Source: Mesorhizobium helmanticense (GTDB taxonomy: Bacteria > Pseudomonadota > Alphaproteobacteria > Rhizobiales > Rhizobiaceae). From it: DNA of 64,000 nucleotides. The stretch is taken from the NCBI RefSeq assembly GCF_003034915.1, contig NZ_PZJX01000027.1:124001-188000 (forward strand). The letters are read 5' to 3'. A program made the position numbers and the translations under genes. Shown in pieces: positions 52,605 through 62,006 of the stretch (the first letter of the stretch is position 1; each line of letters opens with the position of its first letter). The notes below the pieces were generated by a model that did not search any database, was not told the DNA's origin, and saw only the letters and a list, made by a program, of their open reading frames with translations.

Positions 52605-53735
52605 TCAGTAGTCGTAGACATGCTCCAGCCTGGCGCCAGCCTTCATCAGCGCCGGCAGCACGATGTGCAGCCGGCGCACGGCGACGGTCAGCCCCGTGCG
52701 GCGCGTGGCCGGCTCCGCCGGGATCTCATAGCTGAACAGTGTGCGGGCGCCATCGGGAACGGTGACCTCGTCATTGGAAAGCATGGTGACCATGATCTCG
52801 TCATTGCCGCCGATCTCGACGAAGGAGACGCCCTTGTCGATCAGGCGCGGGATTACGTCGGTGAATACCTGGTAGCGCTTGGTGACGAAGATCGTGCCGT
52901 CGGCGCCGTAGTCGCGCTCGAGCAAGGTGTCAGGCTCGTTGCGTGTCGCTTCGCCGACCGGGCCCTTGGCCCAGACATGAATGTCGAGCAAGGCCGGGTC
53001 GGAGGTGGCCGCCACCGCTTCGCTGATCAGGTCGGCATAGAACTGCTTGATCGTATCGGCGAGGCCGAAGGCGAGCTTCCGTTCGCTGGTGCGGGCAGCG
53101 CCATCGCCCGGTGTCGGCTCGACGGCAAACAGGCCGGCGCGCTTTTCGGCGTAGGGGAACTGGTACCACGGCACCTGATCGAGAAAGCCTGCATACTCGG
53201 CAGCCACCTTGGCCTGGTAGATGTCGGCGGCGGTCCGCCTGCCGGCGGTAGCTTCGGTGATGCGGCCGACCGTGTTCTCATAGGCCCATTGGATTGCATG
53301 CTCGATCGTATGGCTGGTGCCGATGATCACCAGCATCTGGTGGTTGGCGAGGTTGAATTTGTAGTCGGAGCTGGCGCGGATGACCATTGCATAGTCCTGC
53401 CAGAAGCGGCCGATATAGGACCAGTAGGGAAAGCCGCTCGGCTGGTTCTTGTCGACGAAGCCGGCATAGTCGCGGGCGGCATAGACGATCGCCCATTCCG
53501 GATAGGTGAGGAAGGTCGATTCCTCCGGCCGCTGGTAGCCGGGGATTTCGGCGCGCACCTTGTCTGCCAGCGGCTGGGGCGGGGCGCCCTCGGCGACGCC
53601 CGGCAAAGGTGCGCTGGCGAGCGTCGACGTGGTGAGAAAACCATAGGCCAGCCCGACGATCGGGATGAGCACGATGATGACGACCAGCCAGAGGATCGTC
53701 TTGATGATGCGTTTCAGCCAGCGAAGCAGGAACAT
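52605..53735 (-). CDS. Membrane-anchored hypothetical protein
   Basis: A 376-residue protein with an N-terminal anchor (about 10-34, TILWLVVIIVLIPIVGLAYG) and a large periplasmic domain: GYQRPEESTFLTYPEWAIVY, GFPYWSYIGRFWQDYAMVIR, IEHAIQWAYENTVGRITEAT, KRYQVFTDVIPRLIDKGVSF. It is preceded by a second membrane protein gene with a 5-base gap, so they are an operon. I do not recognise the family. Conserved-looking Trp/Tyr motifs argue for an enzyme or binding domain. Confidence 0.82.
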   Translation of the reverse strand: MFLLRWLKRIIKTILWLVVIIVLIPIVGLAYGFLTTSTLASAPLPGVAEGAPPQPLADKVRAEIPGYQRPEESTFLTYPEWAIVYAARDYAGFVDKNQPSGFPYWSYIGRFWQDYAMVIRASSDYKFNLANHQMLVIIGTSHTIEHAIQWAYENTVGRITEATAGRRTAADIYQAKVAAEYAGFLDQVPWYQFPYAEKRAGLFAVEPTPGDGAARTSERKLAFGLADTIKQFYADLISEAVAATSDPALLDIHVWAKGPVGEATRNEPDTLLERDYGADGTIFVTKRYQVFTDVIPRLIDKGVSFVEIGGNDEIMVTMLSNDEVTVPDGARTLFSYEIPAEPATRRTGLTVAVRRLHIVLPALMKAGARLEHVYDY

Positions 53736-53740
53736 GGCGC

Positions 53741-54175
53741 TCAGGCCGTGGCGAAATGATCGTACACGCGCTTCGACAACCAGAAGCCGACATAGACGGC
53801 AAAGCCGCCGATGACGAGGTGCGGCAGGTTGGCGAAGAAACGGGCAGGGAATTCGACGTCGTTCAGCGAGCGGAAGCCGTTGATGAAGATGCCGGCGTCG
53901 AGGCAGCCGGAACCGGTGATCAGGCCGAGCAGTCCGTCGAACAGATAGACCGAGCCGAACAGCTTGAAATAGAACACCGCCTGGCGGTGCGAGATCAAGG
54001 CGGCGGCCAGCGCCCAGACGCTGGAAAAGGCGTGCAGAAGGTCGTCATACCATTGCAGCGAGAACAATCCGAACAGATTGCCATTGTCGTCGTTGAACGC
54101 CGGTATGTAGCCGATGGCGACAACGCCGAAGAACAGGAAGGCGTAGGCAATGGCAAGCTTCTGGATCAACGTCAT
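53741..54175 (-). CDS. Four-helix membrane protein (DUF4383-like)
   Basis: A 144-residue integral membrane protein with about four helices: LAIAYAFLFFGVVAIGYIPA, LHAFSSVWALAAALISHRQA, FKLFGSVYLFDGLLGLITGS and LPHLVIGGFAVYVGFWLSKR. The topology and HxxH-like positions resemble DUF4383 proteins, though this is tentative. First gene of a pair with 52605-53735. Function unknown. Confidence 0.75.
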   Translation of the reverse strand: MTLIQKLAIAYAFLFFGVVAIGYIPAFNDDNGNLFGLFSLQWYDDLLHAFSSVWALAAALISHRQAVFYFKLFGSVYLFDGLLGLITGSGCLDAGIFINGFRSLNDVEFPARFFANLPHLVIGGFAVYVGFWLSKRVYDHFATA

Positions 54176-54889
54176 GAAGTATCCCCCTCCAAGTGACGCT
54201 AAACGTTAGCTGATTTTGCTGCCAGTTGCAGCCCCAGCCAAAAAGACCGTAAAAATTGTGGATGATAGCTAAAAGACAGTCGGCGCCGGGATTTCTCCCA
54301 GCGCCTCCCTGTCAGATCAGGACACGGTCGCGGCAGCAACTTCCGTAAAGACGTCGCGCCATGCCGGCCTTGATTTTGACGGTCCTGCCAGTCCGCTACC
54401 CGAGAGCAGCGTCCGTTCGGGACCACGCCGGCCTTCACTCTTGCGAGCTTCGTCCAGCGCGCCATCGAAGGTTTTTGCCGTCCTTCATGGCAGCATCGGT
54501 CCGCCGTTGGCGTTCGCACGCTTTCCGCGGCCCCGTAGGTCTCGGCATCCGTCCCTCCTGCAGGCAAGCCTGCTCTCGTTTCGGGCCGTACGGGCCTCAG
54601 GAAATCCGCCGTTCCGCTTTGCCTTTCGGCGTGGCGATCGGTAGCCGCCTGAGATGGGTTCAATGTATGCCGGATAAGTGTCTTGGGGAACCGGCCCGAG
54701 CCTGTGGATAGCGGGATTATCGGGGACCAATGCGTTTTTCGAGACAGACCCGACCCGATGCGCGGCGAGGACATCCACGGCGAACATCGTCAAATATTCG
54801 GCGCTTGCTCCGCCGGCCGTCACGGGCTTCAATGCCGGCAAAGGATTTTGGGAGTCGCGGCGCCCTCGATGTCCTTTGGGGGAGGTTGC
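54176..54889. other. Gene-free stretch of about 700 bases
   Basis: Several open frames exist on both strands (for example 54199-54774 minus, 54361-54711 plus), but they are Arg/Pro/Ser-rich with no domain and no good ribosome-binding site, as expected from a GC-rich non-coding sequence. The sequence shows no repeat element of the families described here. Possibly a decayed gene region; nothing supported. Confidence 0.4.
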
Positions 54890-55828
54890 TTGAAGGTCGG
54901 GGTGGTGCTCAATCCGATTGCAGGTGGCGGCCGGCTGAAACGGCATTGGCCCGAGATCAGCGCCTTGCTGAAAAAGCACTTCGGCGATTTCGAGTTGCGC
55001 GAAACGCAGGCCGAAGGCGATGCCGAAAGGCTGGCGCTCGACCTCGCGGCCAGCGGTTTCGAGCTGGTGATTGCGGCGGGCGGCGACGGCACGGCCAGCG
55101 AGGTGGCCGATGGGCTGCTGCAGGCGTTTCAGGAGAGCGGCCGGACGGCTGCGCTCGGCCTTTTGCCTTGCGGCACCGGCATCGATTTCGCCCGCGGGCT
55201 CGGCCTCTCCGGCGAAGTCGACCTGACGCTGAAGCGCATCGCCGGCGCCAAGCCCCGCAAGGTCGATGCCGGGCGCATCTGCTATATCGACGATCACGGC
55301 GCGCTGGCCAGCCGCCATTTCATCAACATCGCCAGCCTCGGCCTCTCCGGCGCCACCGACCGCGCGGTCAATGCCGACAAGCGCAAGGGCAAGGTCTCGG
55401 CCAGGGCGCTGTTCTACTGGCGCACCGTTTGGGAATTCATGCGCTACCGGTTCCAGGACGTCAGGATCACCGTCGATGACGGCGACCCGGTCGAGGCACG
55501 CATGGCGCTGGTGGCGGTGGCCAACGGAAAGTTCTTCGGCGGCGGCATGATGATCGCGCCGGACGCCGAGCTGGACGACGGTCAGTTCGACATCGTCATC
55601 CTGCGTGCTGCCGGCAAGCTGAAGCTGATCTGGGACATCCGCCTGCTCTATGGCGGGCGGCATCGCAACCATCCGGCCATCACCATCCTGCGCGGCAAGA
55701 AAGTGGTTGTCGAACCGGTCGGCGATGTGGATAAGAACGGCGCGCTGGTCGACATAGACGGTGAGTCGCCTGGGCGCATACCGGCGACATTCGAGATCTT
55801 GCCGGGCGCGCTGACGCTCAGATGTTGA
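54890..55828 (+). CDS. Diacylglycerol kinase family lipid kinase
   Basis: A 312-residue DAGK-catalytic-domain protein (YegS/DgkB type) that phosphorylates a lipid acceptor with ATP. Motifs: VGVVLNPIAGGGRLKRHWPE, IAAGGDGTASEVADGL (the GGDGT nucleotide motif), LGLLPCGTGIDFARGLGL and C-terminal VANGKFFGGGMMIAPDAELD. The TTG at 54890 follows GGGGGAGG by four bases, which decides the start; the frame is open further upstream without similarity. Monocistronic. Exact lipid is unknown. Confidence 0.9.
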   Translation: MKVGVVLNPIAGGGRLKRHWPEISALLKKHFGDFELRETQAEGDAERLALDLAASGFELVIAAGGDGTASEVADGLLQAFQESGRTAALGLLPCGTGIDFARGLGLSGEVDLTLKRIAGAKPRKVDAGRICYIDDHGALASRHFINIASLGLSGATDRAVNADKRKGKVSARALFYWRTVWEFMRYRFQDVRITVDDGDPVEARMALVAVANGKFFGGGMMIAPDAELDDGQFDIVILRAAGKLKLIWDIRLLYGGRHRNHPAITILRGKKVVVEPVGDVDKNGALVDIDGESPGRIPATFEILPGALTLRC

Positions 55829-55919
55829 TTCAACGCGTTGAGAGATTGATTCAGGCCGTTGCGGCCGTGATTCCAGCGGCCCATTCAATCCACTGAAATC
55901 GCTTGATAATTCCGTAACG

Positions 55920-56837
55920 TCAGATTGCCAGTTTTGCCGGGAAACCGGGGGCGCGCAGCTCCGTTCCGACTGCATCTTCCAGCAGTTTGACGATCTGGGT
56001 TGACCAGGCGCTGCCGCCATAGGCGGCCTTGCCTTGCTCAAAAATCGCGTTGACGCGTGAGGCCAGATCGAGCGGCACGCCGAAATCCTCGCCCATGCGA
56101 AGCGCGAAGCCAAGGTCCTTCAGCGCCAGGTCCATGGTGAAGCCGATGTCGTAGGAGCCGTTCAGCACGAGCTGGCTTTCGGTCTCATGGACGAAGCTGT
56201 TGCCGGAGGAGGCGACGATCGCGTGATAGGACTGGGCGAGGTCGAGCCCGCCCTGCCTGGCCAGCATCAACGCCTCGCCGGCGGCGACGAGATGGATGAA
56301 GGCCAGCATGTTGGTGATCACCTTGATCACCGCCGCCGAGCCGATCGGGCCCATCAGGAATGATTTTTCGCACATCGCCTCGATGGCCGGACGGTGGCGT
56401 TCGTAGAGTGCCACATCGCCCCCGACCAGCGAGGTGATTTTTCCCACCGCCGCCAGATGCACGCCACCGGTGACCGGGCATTCCAATGTCTCGATACCTT
56501 TTGCCGAGGCGAGTGCAGCCAGACGGATAATCTCGTCACGGCCGTTGGTCGACATTTCGATCCAGGCGCCACCCTTGGGCAGGCCTTCGAGCAATCCGTC
56601 AGGGCCGGCCAGCACCGCTTCGCTCACCTTCGGCGAGGGTAGGCAGGTGATGGCGTTGCCGGTCCGCGCGGCGGCCTCGGCCGGGCTGTTCGCGGCGATG
56701 GCCCCGAGTGCCACAAGACGGTCGACGGCCGTCTGGTCGCGATCGAAGACGGTGACGGCAAAGCCGTTGCGGACCAGGCTGGCGGCAAGGTTGCCGCCGA
56801 GATGGCCAAGGCCGATGAAGGCGTAGCGTTCGCTCAC
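55920..56837 (-). CDS. NAD(P)-dependent beta-hydroxyacid dehydrogenase (HIBADH family)
   Basis: A 305-residue dehydrogenase of the 3-hydroxyisobutyrate/6-phosphogluconate group. Rossmann motif FIGLGHLGGNLAASLVRNG, the substrate motif ECPVTGGVHLAAVGKITSLV, catalytic Lys in AAVIKVITNMLAFIHLVAAG and C-terminal KDLGFALRMGEDFGVPLDLA. It is the last gene of the GMC-dehydratase-HIBADH operon; its ATG overlaps the dehydratase stop by four bases. It probably reduces or oxidises a sugar-acid or semialdehyde produced by the pathway. Confidence 0.92.
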   Translation of the reverse strand: MSERYAFIGLGHLGGNLAASLVRNGFAVTVFDRDQTAVDRLVALGAIAANSPAEAAARTGNAITCLPSPKVSEAVLAGPDGLLEGLPKGGAWIEMSTNGRDEIIRLAALASAKGIETLECPVTGGVHLAAVGKITSLVGGDVALYERHRPAIEAMCEKSFLMGPIGSAAVIKVITNMLAFIHLVAAGEALMLARQGGLDLAQSYHAIVASSGNSFVHETESQLVLNGSYDIGFTMDLALKDLGFALRMGEDFGVPLDLASRVNAIFEQGKAAYGGSAWSTQIVKLLEDAVGTELRAPGFPAKLAI

Positions 56838-58048
56838 GGCATCAACGGCGTCTGCATCATCTGCAGATGCAGGTCCTTGCCGGTCCAGGGATGCGCCTCG
56901 CAGACGGTCTCATTAAGCTCGACGCCAAGGCCGGGCTCTCTGGACGGGATGACGTTGCCGTCCTGCCACTCGATCTTCTTCTTGAGCAGCGTGGCGTGGA
57001 AGCCGTCCCATTGCTTCAGCGATTCCAGGATGAGGAAGTTGGGCAGCGTCACCGCGAGCTGGATGTTGGCGGCGCCGACGATCGGCCCGCAATAGCAGTG
57101 TGGCGCCACCTGGATGTGGTAGGCCTCGGCCATGGCGGCGATCTTCTTGGTTTCGAGAATGCCGCCGGAGCGACCGAGGTCCGGCTGCAGGATGGTCGCG
57201 GCGCGGTTCTCGATGACACGGGCGAACTCGAACTTGGTCGTCAGCCGCTCGCCGGTGGCGATCGGGATCGAGGTGCCGCGGGCGACCTGCGCCATCACTT
57301 CGGGCATGTCGGGCGGTACCGGCTCTTCGAACCACAAGGGATCATAGGGTTCGATGGCGCGGGCGAGGCGCAGCGCGCCCGATGCGGTGAACTGGCCGTG
57401 GGTGCCGAACAGGATGTCGGCGCGGGTGCCGACAGCCTCGCGGATCGCCTTGACCATGCGGGTGGAGACATCGATGTCGATGAGGCGCGGCTGGTGGCCG
57501 TCGAAGGCGGTGTAGGGACCGGCCGGGTCGAGCTTCACGGCATTGAAACCTTGCTCGACATATTCGAGCGCGCAGGCCGCCGCCATCTCAGGGTCGTTGT
57601 AGACGTTCCTGCCGTCCGGCGCGTCCTCGGAATGGACGCTGCCGGTGTGCGGATAGAGGTAGGTGTAGGAGCGCAGCGTCTCGTGCACCTGGCCGCCGAG
57701 CAGCTTGTAGACCGGCTTGTCGGCCTCCTTGCCGATAATGTCCCAGCAGGCGATTTCGAGCGCGGAGAAACAGCCCATGCCGGAAACATCCGGGCGCTGG
57801 GTGAAGCCGGAGGAGTAGGCGCGGCGGAAGAAGTTCTCGATATCGTGCGGGTCGCGGCCGATGAGATAACGCTCGGCCATGTCCTCGATCATCCTGGCCG
57901 TGACATGACCGGAGAAGGTGGCGTTGTAGGCTTCGCCATAGCCGACGACGCCGCCATCGGTGGTGAGCTTGACGAAGATGAAATACTTGCCGCCGATGCC
58001 CGGCGGCGGGTTGCCGACAACCCAGGTCTTGACGTCGGTGATTTTCAT
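56834..58048 (-). CDS. Enolase-superfamily dehydratase (mandelate racemase/muconate lactonizing enzyme family)
   Basis: A 404-residue enzyme that should abstract the alpha proton of a sugar acid. Capping domain MKITDVKTWVVGNPPPGIGG onward; barrel residues include LDPAGPYTAFDGH, DILFGTHGQFTASGALRLAR (Asp and His), LWFEEPVPPDMPEV (Glu), IPIATGERLTTKFEF (Glu), QPDLGRSGGILETKKIA and the catalytic His of VAPHCYCGPIVGAANIQ. The pattern is nearest to galactonate/gluconate-type dehydratases. GGAGG precedes the ATG at 58046-58048. Coupled by 4-base overlaps to both neighbours. Confidence 0.9.
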   Translation of the reverse strand: MKITDVKTWVVGNPPPGIGGKYFIFVKLTTDGGVVGYGEAYNATFSGHVTARMIEDMAERYLIGRDPHDIENFFRRAYSSGFTQRPDVSGMGCFSALEIACWDIIGKEADKPVYKLLGGQVHETLRSYTYLYPHTGSVHSEDAPDGRNVYNDPEMAAACALEYVEQGFNAVKLDPAGPYTAFDGHQPRLIDIDVSTRMVKAIREAVGTRADILFGTHGQFTASGALRLARAIEPYDPLWFEEPVPPDMPEVMAQVARGTSIPIATGERLTTKFEFARVIENRAATILQPDLGRSGGILETKKIAAMAEAYHIQVAPHCYCGPIVGAANIQLAVTLPNFLILESLKQWDGFHATLLKKKIEWQDGNVIPSREPGLGVELNETVCEAHPWTGKDLHLQMMQTPLMP

Positions 58049-59661
58049 TTTTGGTCCTCCAGAACCAGTTCGGCGCCCTTCCATCCGGTCATGATCGAGG
58101 CGGCATTGGTGTTGCCGGTGATGTTGTCGGGAAAGATCGAGGCGTCGATGACGCGCAAACCTTCGAGGCCGTGCACTTTCAGCCGCGGGTCAACGACGGC
58201 GCGCGAGGGGTCCGGCCCCATGCGGCAGGTCGAGACCGGGTGGTAGACGGTGCCCGAACGCTTCCTGAAATCGGCGATCAGGTCGGCGTCGGACTGGATC
58301 GACGGACCCGGCAGAACCTCTTCCTCGATGATCTCGGCCATCGCGGGCATCGAGGCGATCTTGCGCACGAATTTCACCGCCGCCAGCATCTCGTCGACAT
58401 CGGCGTTCGTTGAGTACGCGTTGGCCGTGATCCTGGGATAGTCGCGCGGGTTGCTGGAGCGGATCATGATCTCGCCACGGCTCGACGGGCGGCAATTGGA
58501 CAGGCCGATGGAAAAGCCCGGCCAGGGATCCGGCGTCAGGATCGGGCGTTCGCCGCTTTTCGGGATGACGGTCGAGAAGGCCTGGAAATAGAGCTGCATG
58601 TTGGGCCGCGCGGCCGTCGGGTCGGTGCGGAAGAAGCCGCCGGCATTGTTCATCGACAGCGACAATGGGCCGGAGCGCATGAGGATGTATTGCATGCCGA
58701 CCAGCAATTTGCCCCACCATGGGCGCAGGATCTGGTTGAGCGTCGGCAGTCTGCCCTTGAATGTATAGTTGATGCCGACATGGTCCTGCAGGTTTGCCCC
58801 GACATTCTCATTGGCATCAACGATCGGAATGCCCAGCCTCTTGAGCAGCGCCGAGGGGCCGACACCGGACAGTTGCAGCAGTTGCGGCGAGTTGACCGAA
58901 CCACAGGACAGGATCACTTCGCGTCCGGCGCGGGCGGTTCTTGTCTCGCCGTTCTGCAGATATTCGACGCCGACGGCGCGCTTGCCCTCGAACAGGATCC
59001 GGGTCGCCAGCGCATTCATCTCGACGCGGACGTTTTTGCGCTTCATCGCCGGGCGCAGGAAGGCGCGGGCGGCCGACATGCGGCGGCCATTCCTGGTGGA
59101 GATCTGGTAGATGCCGACGCCTTCCTGCGAGGCGCCGTTGAAATCCGGATTGAGCGGCAGGCCAGCCTGCTGGCCGGCGGCAAGGTAGCGCTTCGTCAGC
59201 GGATGGACCGAATTCGAACAGTCGGTGATGTGCAGCGGCCCGCCGGCGCCGCGCCAGCGGTCGGCGCCGGCTTCATTGTCTTCCAGCGCCTTGAAGGCAG
59301 GCAGCAGATCGTCATAGCCCCAGCTGGGATTGCCAGCGGCAGCCCAAGCGTCGAAATCCTCGCGCGCGCCCCGGATCCAGACCATGGCGTTGATCGAGCT
59401 CGAGCCGCCAAGCAATTTGCCGCGCGGCCAGTGGTCGACATTGCCGCCTAGGCCGGAGTCCGGCTCGGCCTTGTAGTTCCAGTTGACCGCCGGATCGAAG
59501 AAGGTCTTGCCGTAGCCGAGCGGCATCTGCACGTAGAAGCGGCGGTCGGTGCCGCCGGCTTCGAGCACCAGGACGGAGAAGCGGCCGGAGGCCGACAGTT
59601 TGTCGGCCAGGACCGAGCCGGCCGAGCCGGAGCCGACAATGATGAAATCAAAACTCTGCAT
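58045..59661 (-). CDS. GMC family FAD-dependent oxidoreductase (choline dehydrogenase-like)
   Basis: A 538-residue flavoprotein. FAD motif FDFIIVGSGSAGSVLADKLS, GMC signature 1 HWPRGKLLGGSSSINAMVWI, signature 2 VILSCGSVNSPQLLQLSG, and the catalytic His/Asn pair in VYHPVSTCRMG and ITGNTNAASIMTGWKGAELV. It oxidises an alcohol or polyol. First gene of a coupled three-gene operon with a sugar-acid dehydratase and a HIBADH-type dehydrogenase, which suggests polyol or aldonate catabolism rather than choline use. No transporter is in the window. Confidence 0.93.
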   Translation of the reverse strand: MQSFDFIIVGSGSAGSVLADKLSASGRFSVLVLEAGGTDRRFYVQMPLGYGKTFFDPAVNWNYKAEPDSGLGGNVDHWPRGKLLGGSSSINAMVWIRGAREDFDAWAAAGNPSWGYDDLLPAFKALEDNEAGADRWRGAGGPLHITDCSNSVHPLTKRYLAAGQQAGLPLNPDFNGASQEGVGIYQISTRNGRRMSAARAFLRPAMKRKNVRVEMNALATRILFEGKRAVGVEYLQNGETRTARAGREVILSCGSVNSPQLLQLSGVGPSALLKRLGIPIVDANENVGANLQDHVGINYTFKGRLPTLNQILRPWWGKLLVGMQYILMRSGPLSLSMNNAGGFFRTDPTAARPNMQLYFQAFSTVIPKSGERPILTPDPWPGFSIGLSNCRPSSRGEIMIRSSNPRDYPRITANAYSTNADVDEMLAAVKFVRKIASMPAMAEIIEEEVLPGPSIQSDADLIADFRKRSGTVYHPVSTCRMGPDPSRAVVDPRLKVHGLEGLRVIDASIFPDNITGNTNAASIMTGWKGAELVLEDQK

Positions 59662-59916
59662 GATGGATGCGGCGGGCTCCGGAAATCTGGCCGCAGCCTA
59701 GACGGCGCATGCCTTGGGCGTCGCCGTGCCTTCCGGCATCGGTTGTGAAAAAAGCGACCGGCAGTCCCCAGTTTGAATTTCAGCCCCGACGCTTCTCTGT
59801 CCTTCGTCGGAGGCGCGTTGGCGAAGACGTCCCGTCGTTGCTTCGGCGAGTCAATACTGAGCCTGCGCTTACGCGCCATCTCTCTCGACAAGACCAATGG
59901 CTGGACGCGGTCGAGC

Positions 59917-60756
59917 TCAGTTGGTGCCGGTTGCGGCGGTGAACCCGCACTGCTTCTGTTCCATATCGATCTGCTTCGTGATGCGGACGGCGTTCTGTGC
60001 GTAGGCCTCCGTCACCGAGCCACTATTCACGGTCTTGTCCTTCAGCGGACTCACGCCGGCGCAAAGGTGGAAAACATGCGGCTCGGCGGACTTCACGGCT
60101 CCGGTTTCGGGCGCGATCCAGTAGACGACATCCTGACCGGCGGGGTGGCTCGCGTCCTTCGTCGCCGCCGCCACCGCGGCTGTGTCCGCCGCGATCGCCT
60201 GCGCCTGAGCGGCGACTTCGGGCGAACAGGCGGTGGTGGGCTGCCCCGACTTGATCTGGGCTGCGCATGCGTTCATATCCTGGGTGTACTGTTCGACCGA
60301 CGGGGGTTGGAAACTGATCCCCATGACCGTCGCGAGCACGGCCAGCGCAGCGCCGAGACCGCCGGCAACCTTCTTGGTCTGCGGATCCATGTTTTTGTCG
60401 GTGAGGATGAGGAAAACCAGCGGGAGGAAGGCAATCAGCGTGATGATTGCGCCGAGCTGGTTTTGGAAGAAGAACCTGGCCGCGTCGGATGCGCGGGCCG
60501 GATCGTGCCTGTTGGCCGCCTTCCACAGCAAGTTGCCGGCGATTGCGAAAATCGCGATGCCGACCAGAAGGCCGATGATCAGCGGCAGGTGTCCCTGGTC
60601 GAACTTGTTCTGGCGAAGCAGAATAATCCCATAGATCTCGCCGCCAATGGCGACGATCCACGAGAGTGCGGCGAAAAGGCGAAGACGCGTGGCGGAGGAC
60701 TTCTGGCCCTGCGTCGCTTGCCAATCCTTGGTAACGTCTGGCTTGTTGTCGGTCAT
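59917..60756 (-). CDS. Membrane protein of unknown function
   Basis: A 279-residue protein with about four helices in its first half (RLRLFAALSWIVAIGGEIYG, LPLIIGLLVGIAIFAIAGNL, LGAIITLIAFLPLVFLILTD, VAGGLGAALAVLATVMGISF) and a soluble domain after about 155 containing three or four Cys and PETGAVKSAEPHVFHLCAG. The N-terminus is cytoplasmic and hydrophilic. The C-terminal motif is reminiscent of small exported domains, but I do not recognise it. Monocistronic; 250 bases of spacer separate it from the GMC gene. Confidence 0.8.
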   Translation of the reverse strand: MTDNKPDVTKDWQATQGQKSSATRLRLFAALSWIVAIGGEIYGIILLRQNKFDQGHLPLIIGLLVGIAIFAIAGNLLWKAANRHDPARASDAARFFFQNQLGAIITLIAFLPLVFLILTDKNMDPQTKKVAGGLGAALAVLATVMGISFQPPSVEQYTQDMNACAAQIKSGQPTTACSPEVAAQAQAIAADTAAVAAATKDASHPAGQDVVYWIAPETGAVKSAEPHVFHLCAGVSPLKDKTVNSGSVTEAYAQNAVRITKQIDMEQKQCGFTAATGTN

Positions 60757-61107
60757 TGACCAGATCCCCTGATATCGACATTTCCGCGGGCGGCACCTGC
60801 CCTGCGCAGCGTCATTGAACGAGCGTCACCTGCCTTGGCGACGCGGCAAAATGTGAGCGCCACGGCAGGCGTCATCCCCATCCATATTGCGCATGAGTGA
60901 ATCCGTCCATACCCACGGAGGCAGACGCCTATGCGGCGATGGCTCCGTTCTTCTCAATCTGGCTCGAACCTGACGCTGCCTTGCCTCGCTTGCCTGGCTT
61001 CCCTGGCGGTCCGGATTGCCGAATTCAGATCACGCTGCTGGTGGCGCGTTGACGCGTCGATGCCGTAACGATACGAAGTCGAACCATCGATCTCGGGGAT
61101 TTGCCGC
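60757..61107. other. Gene-free stretch between divergent genes
   Basis: About 350 bases between the membrane-protein gene and the divergent thioesterase gene. Promoters for both are expected here. I see no repeat, operator palindrome or RNA structure that stands out. Confidence 0.4.
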
Positions 61108-61503
61108 ATGGTGCACTACGCTGAAGGCCGGCCGATCGGCGACCTTACGCTGAGAACCCTGGCGATGCCATCCGACGCCAATGCGGCGGGCGACATTTTC
61201 GGCGGCTGGGTGATGGCGCAGATGGACCTTGCCTGCGGCATCCGTGCCGCCGAGCGCGCCAAGGGCCGGGTGGTGACGGCTGCGGTGAAGGAGATGTCGT
61301 TCGCCAAGGCGATGAAGATCGGCGACACGCTGTGCATCTACACCCATGTCGAACGCGTCGGCCGCACGTCGATGACGCTCAAGGTCGAGGCCTGGGCGCA
61401 GCGCTATCTCTCCGACCTGATGGAGAAGGTCACCCATGCCGATTTCGTCATGGTGGCACTGGACGGCGAAGGCAAGCCGAAGGCGGTTCCGGCGGAAGGC
61501 TGA
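61108..61503 (+). CDS. Acyl-CoA thioesterase (YciA-type hot-dog)
   Basis: A 131-residue hot-dog thioesterase. The signature LRTLAMPSDANAAGDIFGGW then VMAQMDLACG is that of YciA/Acot-type enzymes, with the catalytic Asp in the DANAAGDI segment; KEMSFAKAMKIGDTLCIYTH and VGRTSMTLKVEAWAQR complete the fold. GGGGAT upstream of the ATG at 61108. It should hydrolyse short/medium acyl-CoA in the cytoplasm. Monocistronic. Confidence 0.95.
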   Translation: MVHYAEGRPIGDLTLRTLAMPSDANAAGDIFGGWVMAQMDLACGIRAAERAKGRVVTAAVKEMSFAKAMKIGDTLCIYTHVERVGRTSMTLKVEAWAQRYLSDLMEKVTHADFVMVALDGEGKPKAVPAEG

Positions 61504-61642
61504 CCGGCCAGATTTCCAAGTTTCGATATCGCCGGCAGGACCGACACGGCGCGCGATCCCGCAGGCCGATTCTGTGTGAAGCGTCTCACAGTCCCGTTCG
61601 CACATTTCCGGGACCATGTCCGGCAGGGCATGGGGAAAGACA

Positions 61643-61957
61643 ATGCGTCAACGATTGCTGAACGGCGCATTGGCGGGCGCGCTTGCAGCCCTGTTCTGCC
61701 TGTTGGCCGCAACCGCCTATACGGAGGTCAAACAGGGCAGGGCAGAAGCCGGCTGCGCCTTCGAAAACCACATCCTCGGGAGACAGGCGGCCAGGTGCGA
61801 AAACTGCGCTTCGGCGGCGTGCGGCATCGGTGCGACGGCCGCGCGCAATTGCGGTGAAGGGAAGGGCTGCGCCATCGACGGCAAGGCGGCCGACCGGACC
61901 CCGAAATCGACGCGGACCGGAAGCCGTCCGCGGGCCGGAATGCCGATGCAGCCGTAG
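61643..61957 (+). CDS. Small hypothetical protein, N-terminal membrane helix, Cys-rich
   Basis: A 104-residue protein. It opens MRQRLLNGALAGALAALFCL, a signal peptide or anchor, and contains six cysteines in about 45 residues (GCAFENH, RCENCASAACGIG, RNCGEGKGC), suggesting a disulfide-rich or metal-binding secreted domain. GGGGAAAG precedes the ATG; a longer frame from 61616 exists. No family recognised. Confidence 0.6.
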   Translation: MRQRLLNGALAGALAALFCLLAATAYTEVKQGRAEAGCAFENHILGRQAARCENCASAACGIGATAARNCGEGKGCAIDGKAADRTPKSTRTGSRPRAGMPMQP

Positions 61958-62006
61958 GATTCGCCGGCGCTGCGCGGCGCGCGAAAACCCTTGCATTGCA
62001 AGGGTT

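Noticed and set aside
54199-54774. Minus and plus frames in the 54.2-54.8 kb gap
   Set aside because: No family similarity, no good start site, and amino-acid composition like non-coding GC-rich DNA.
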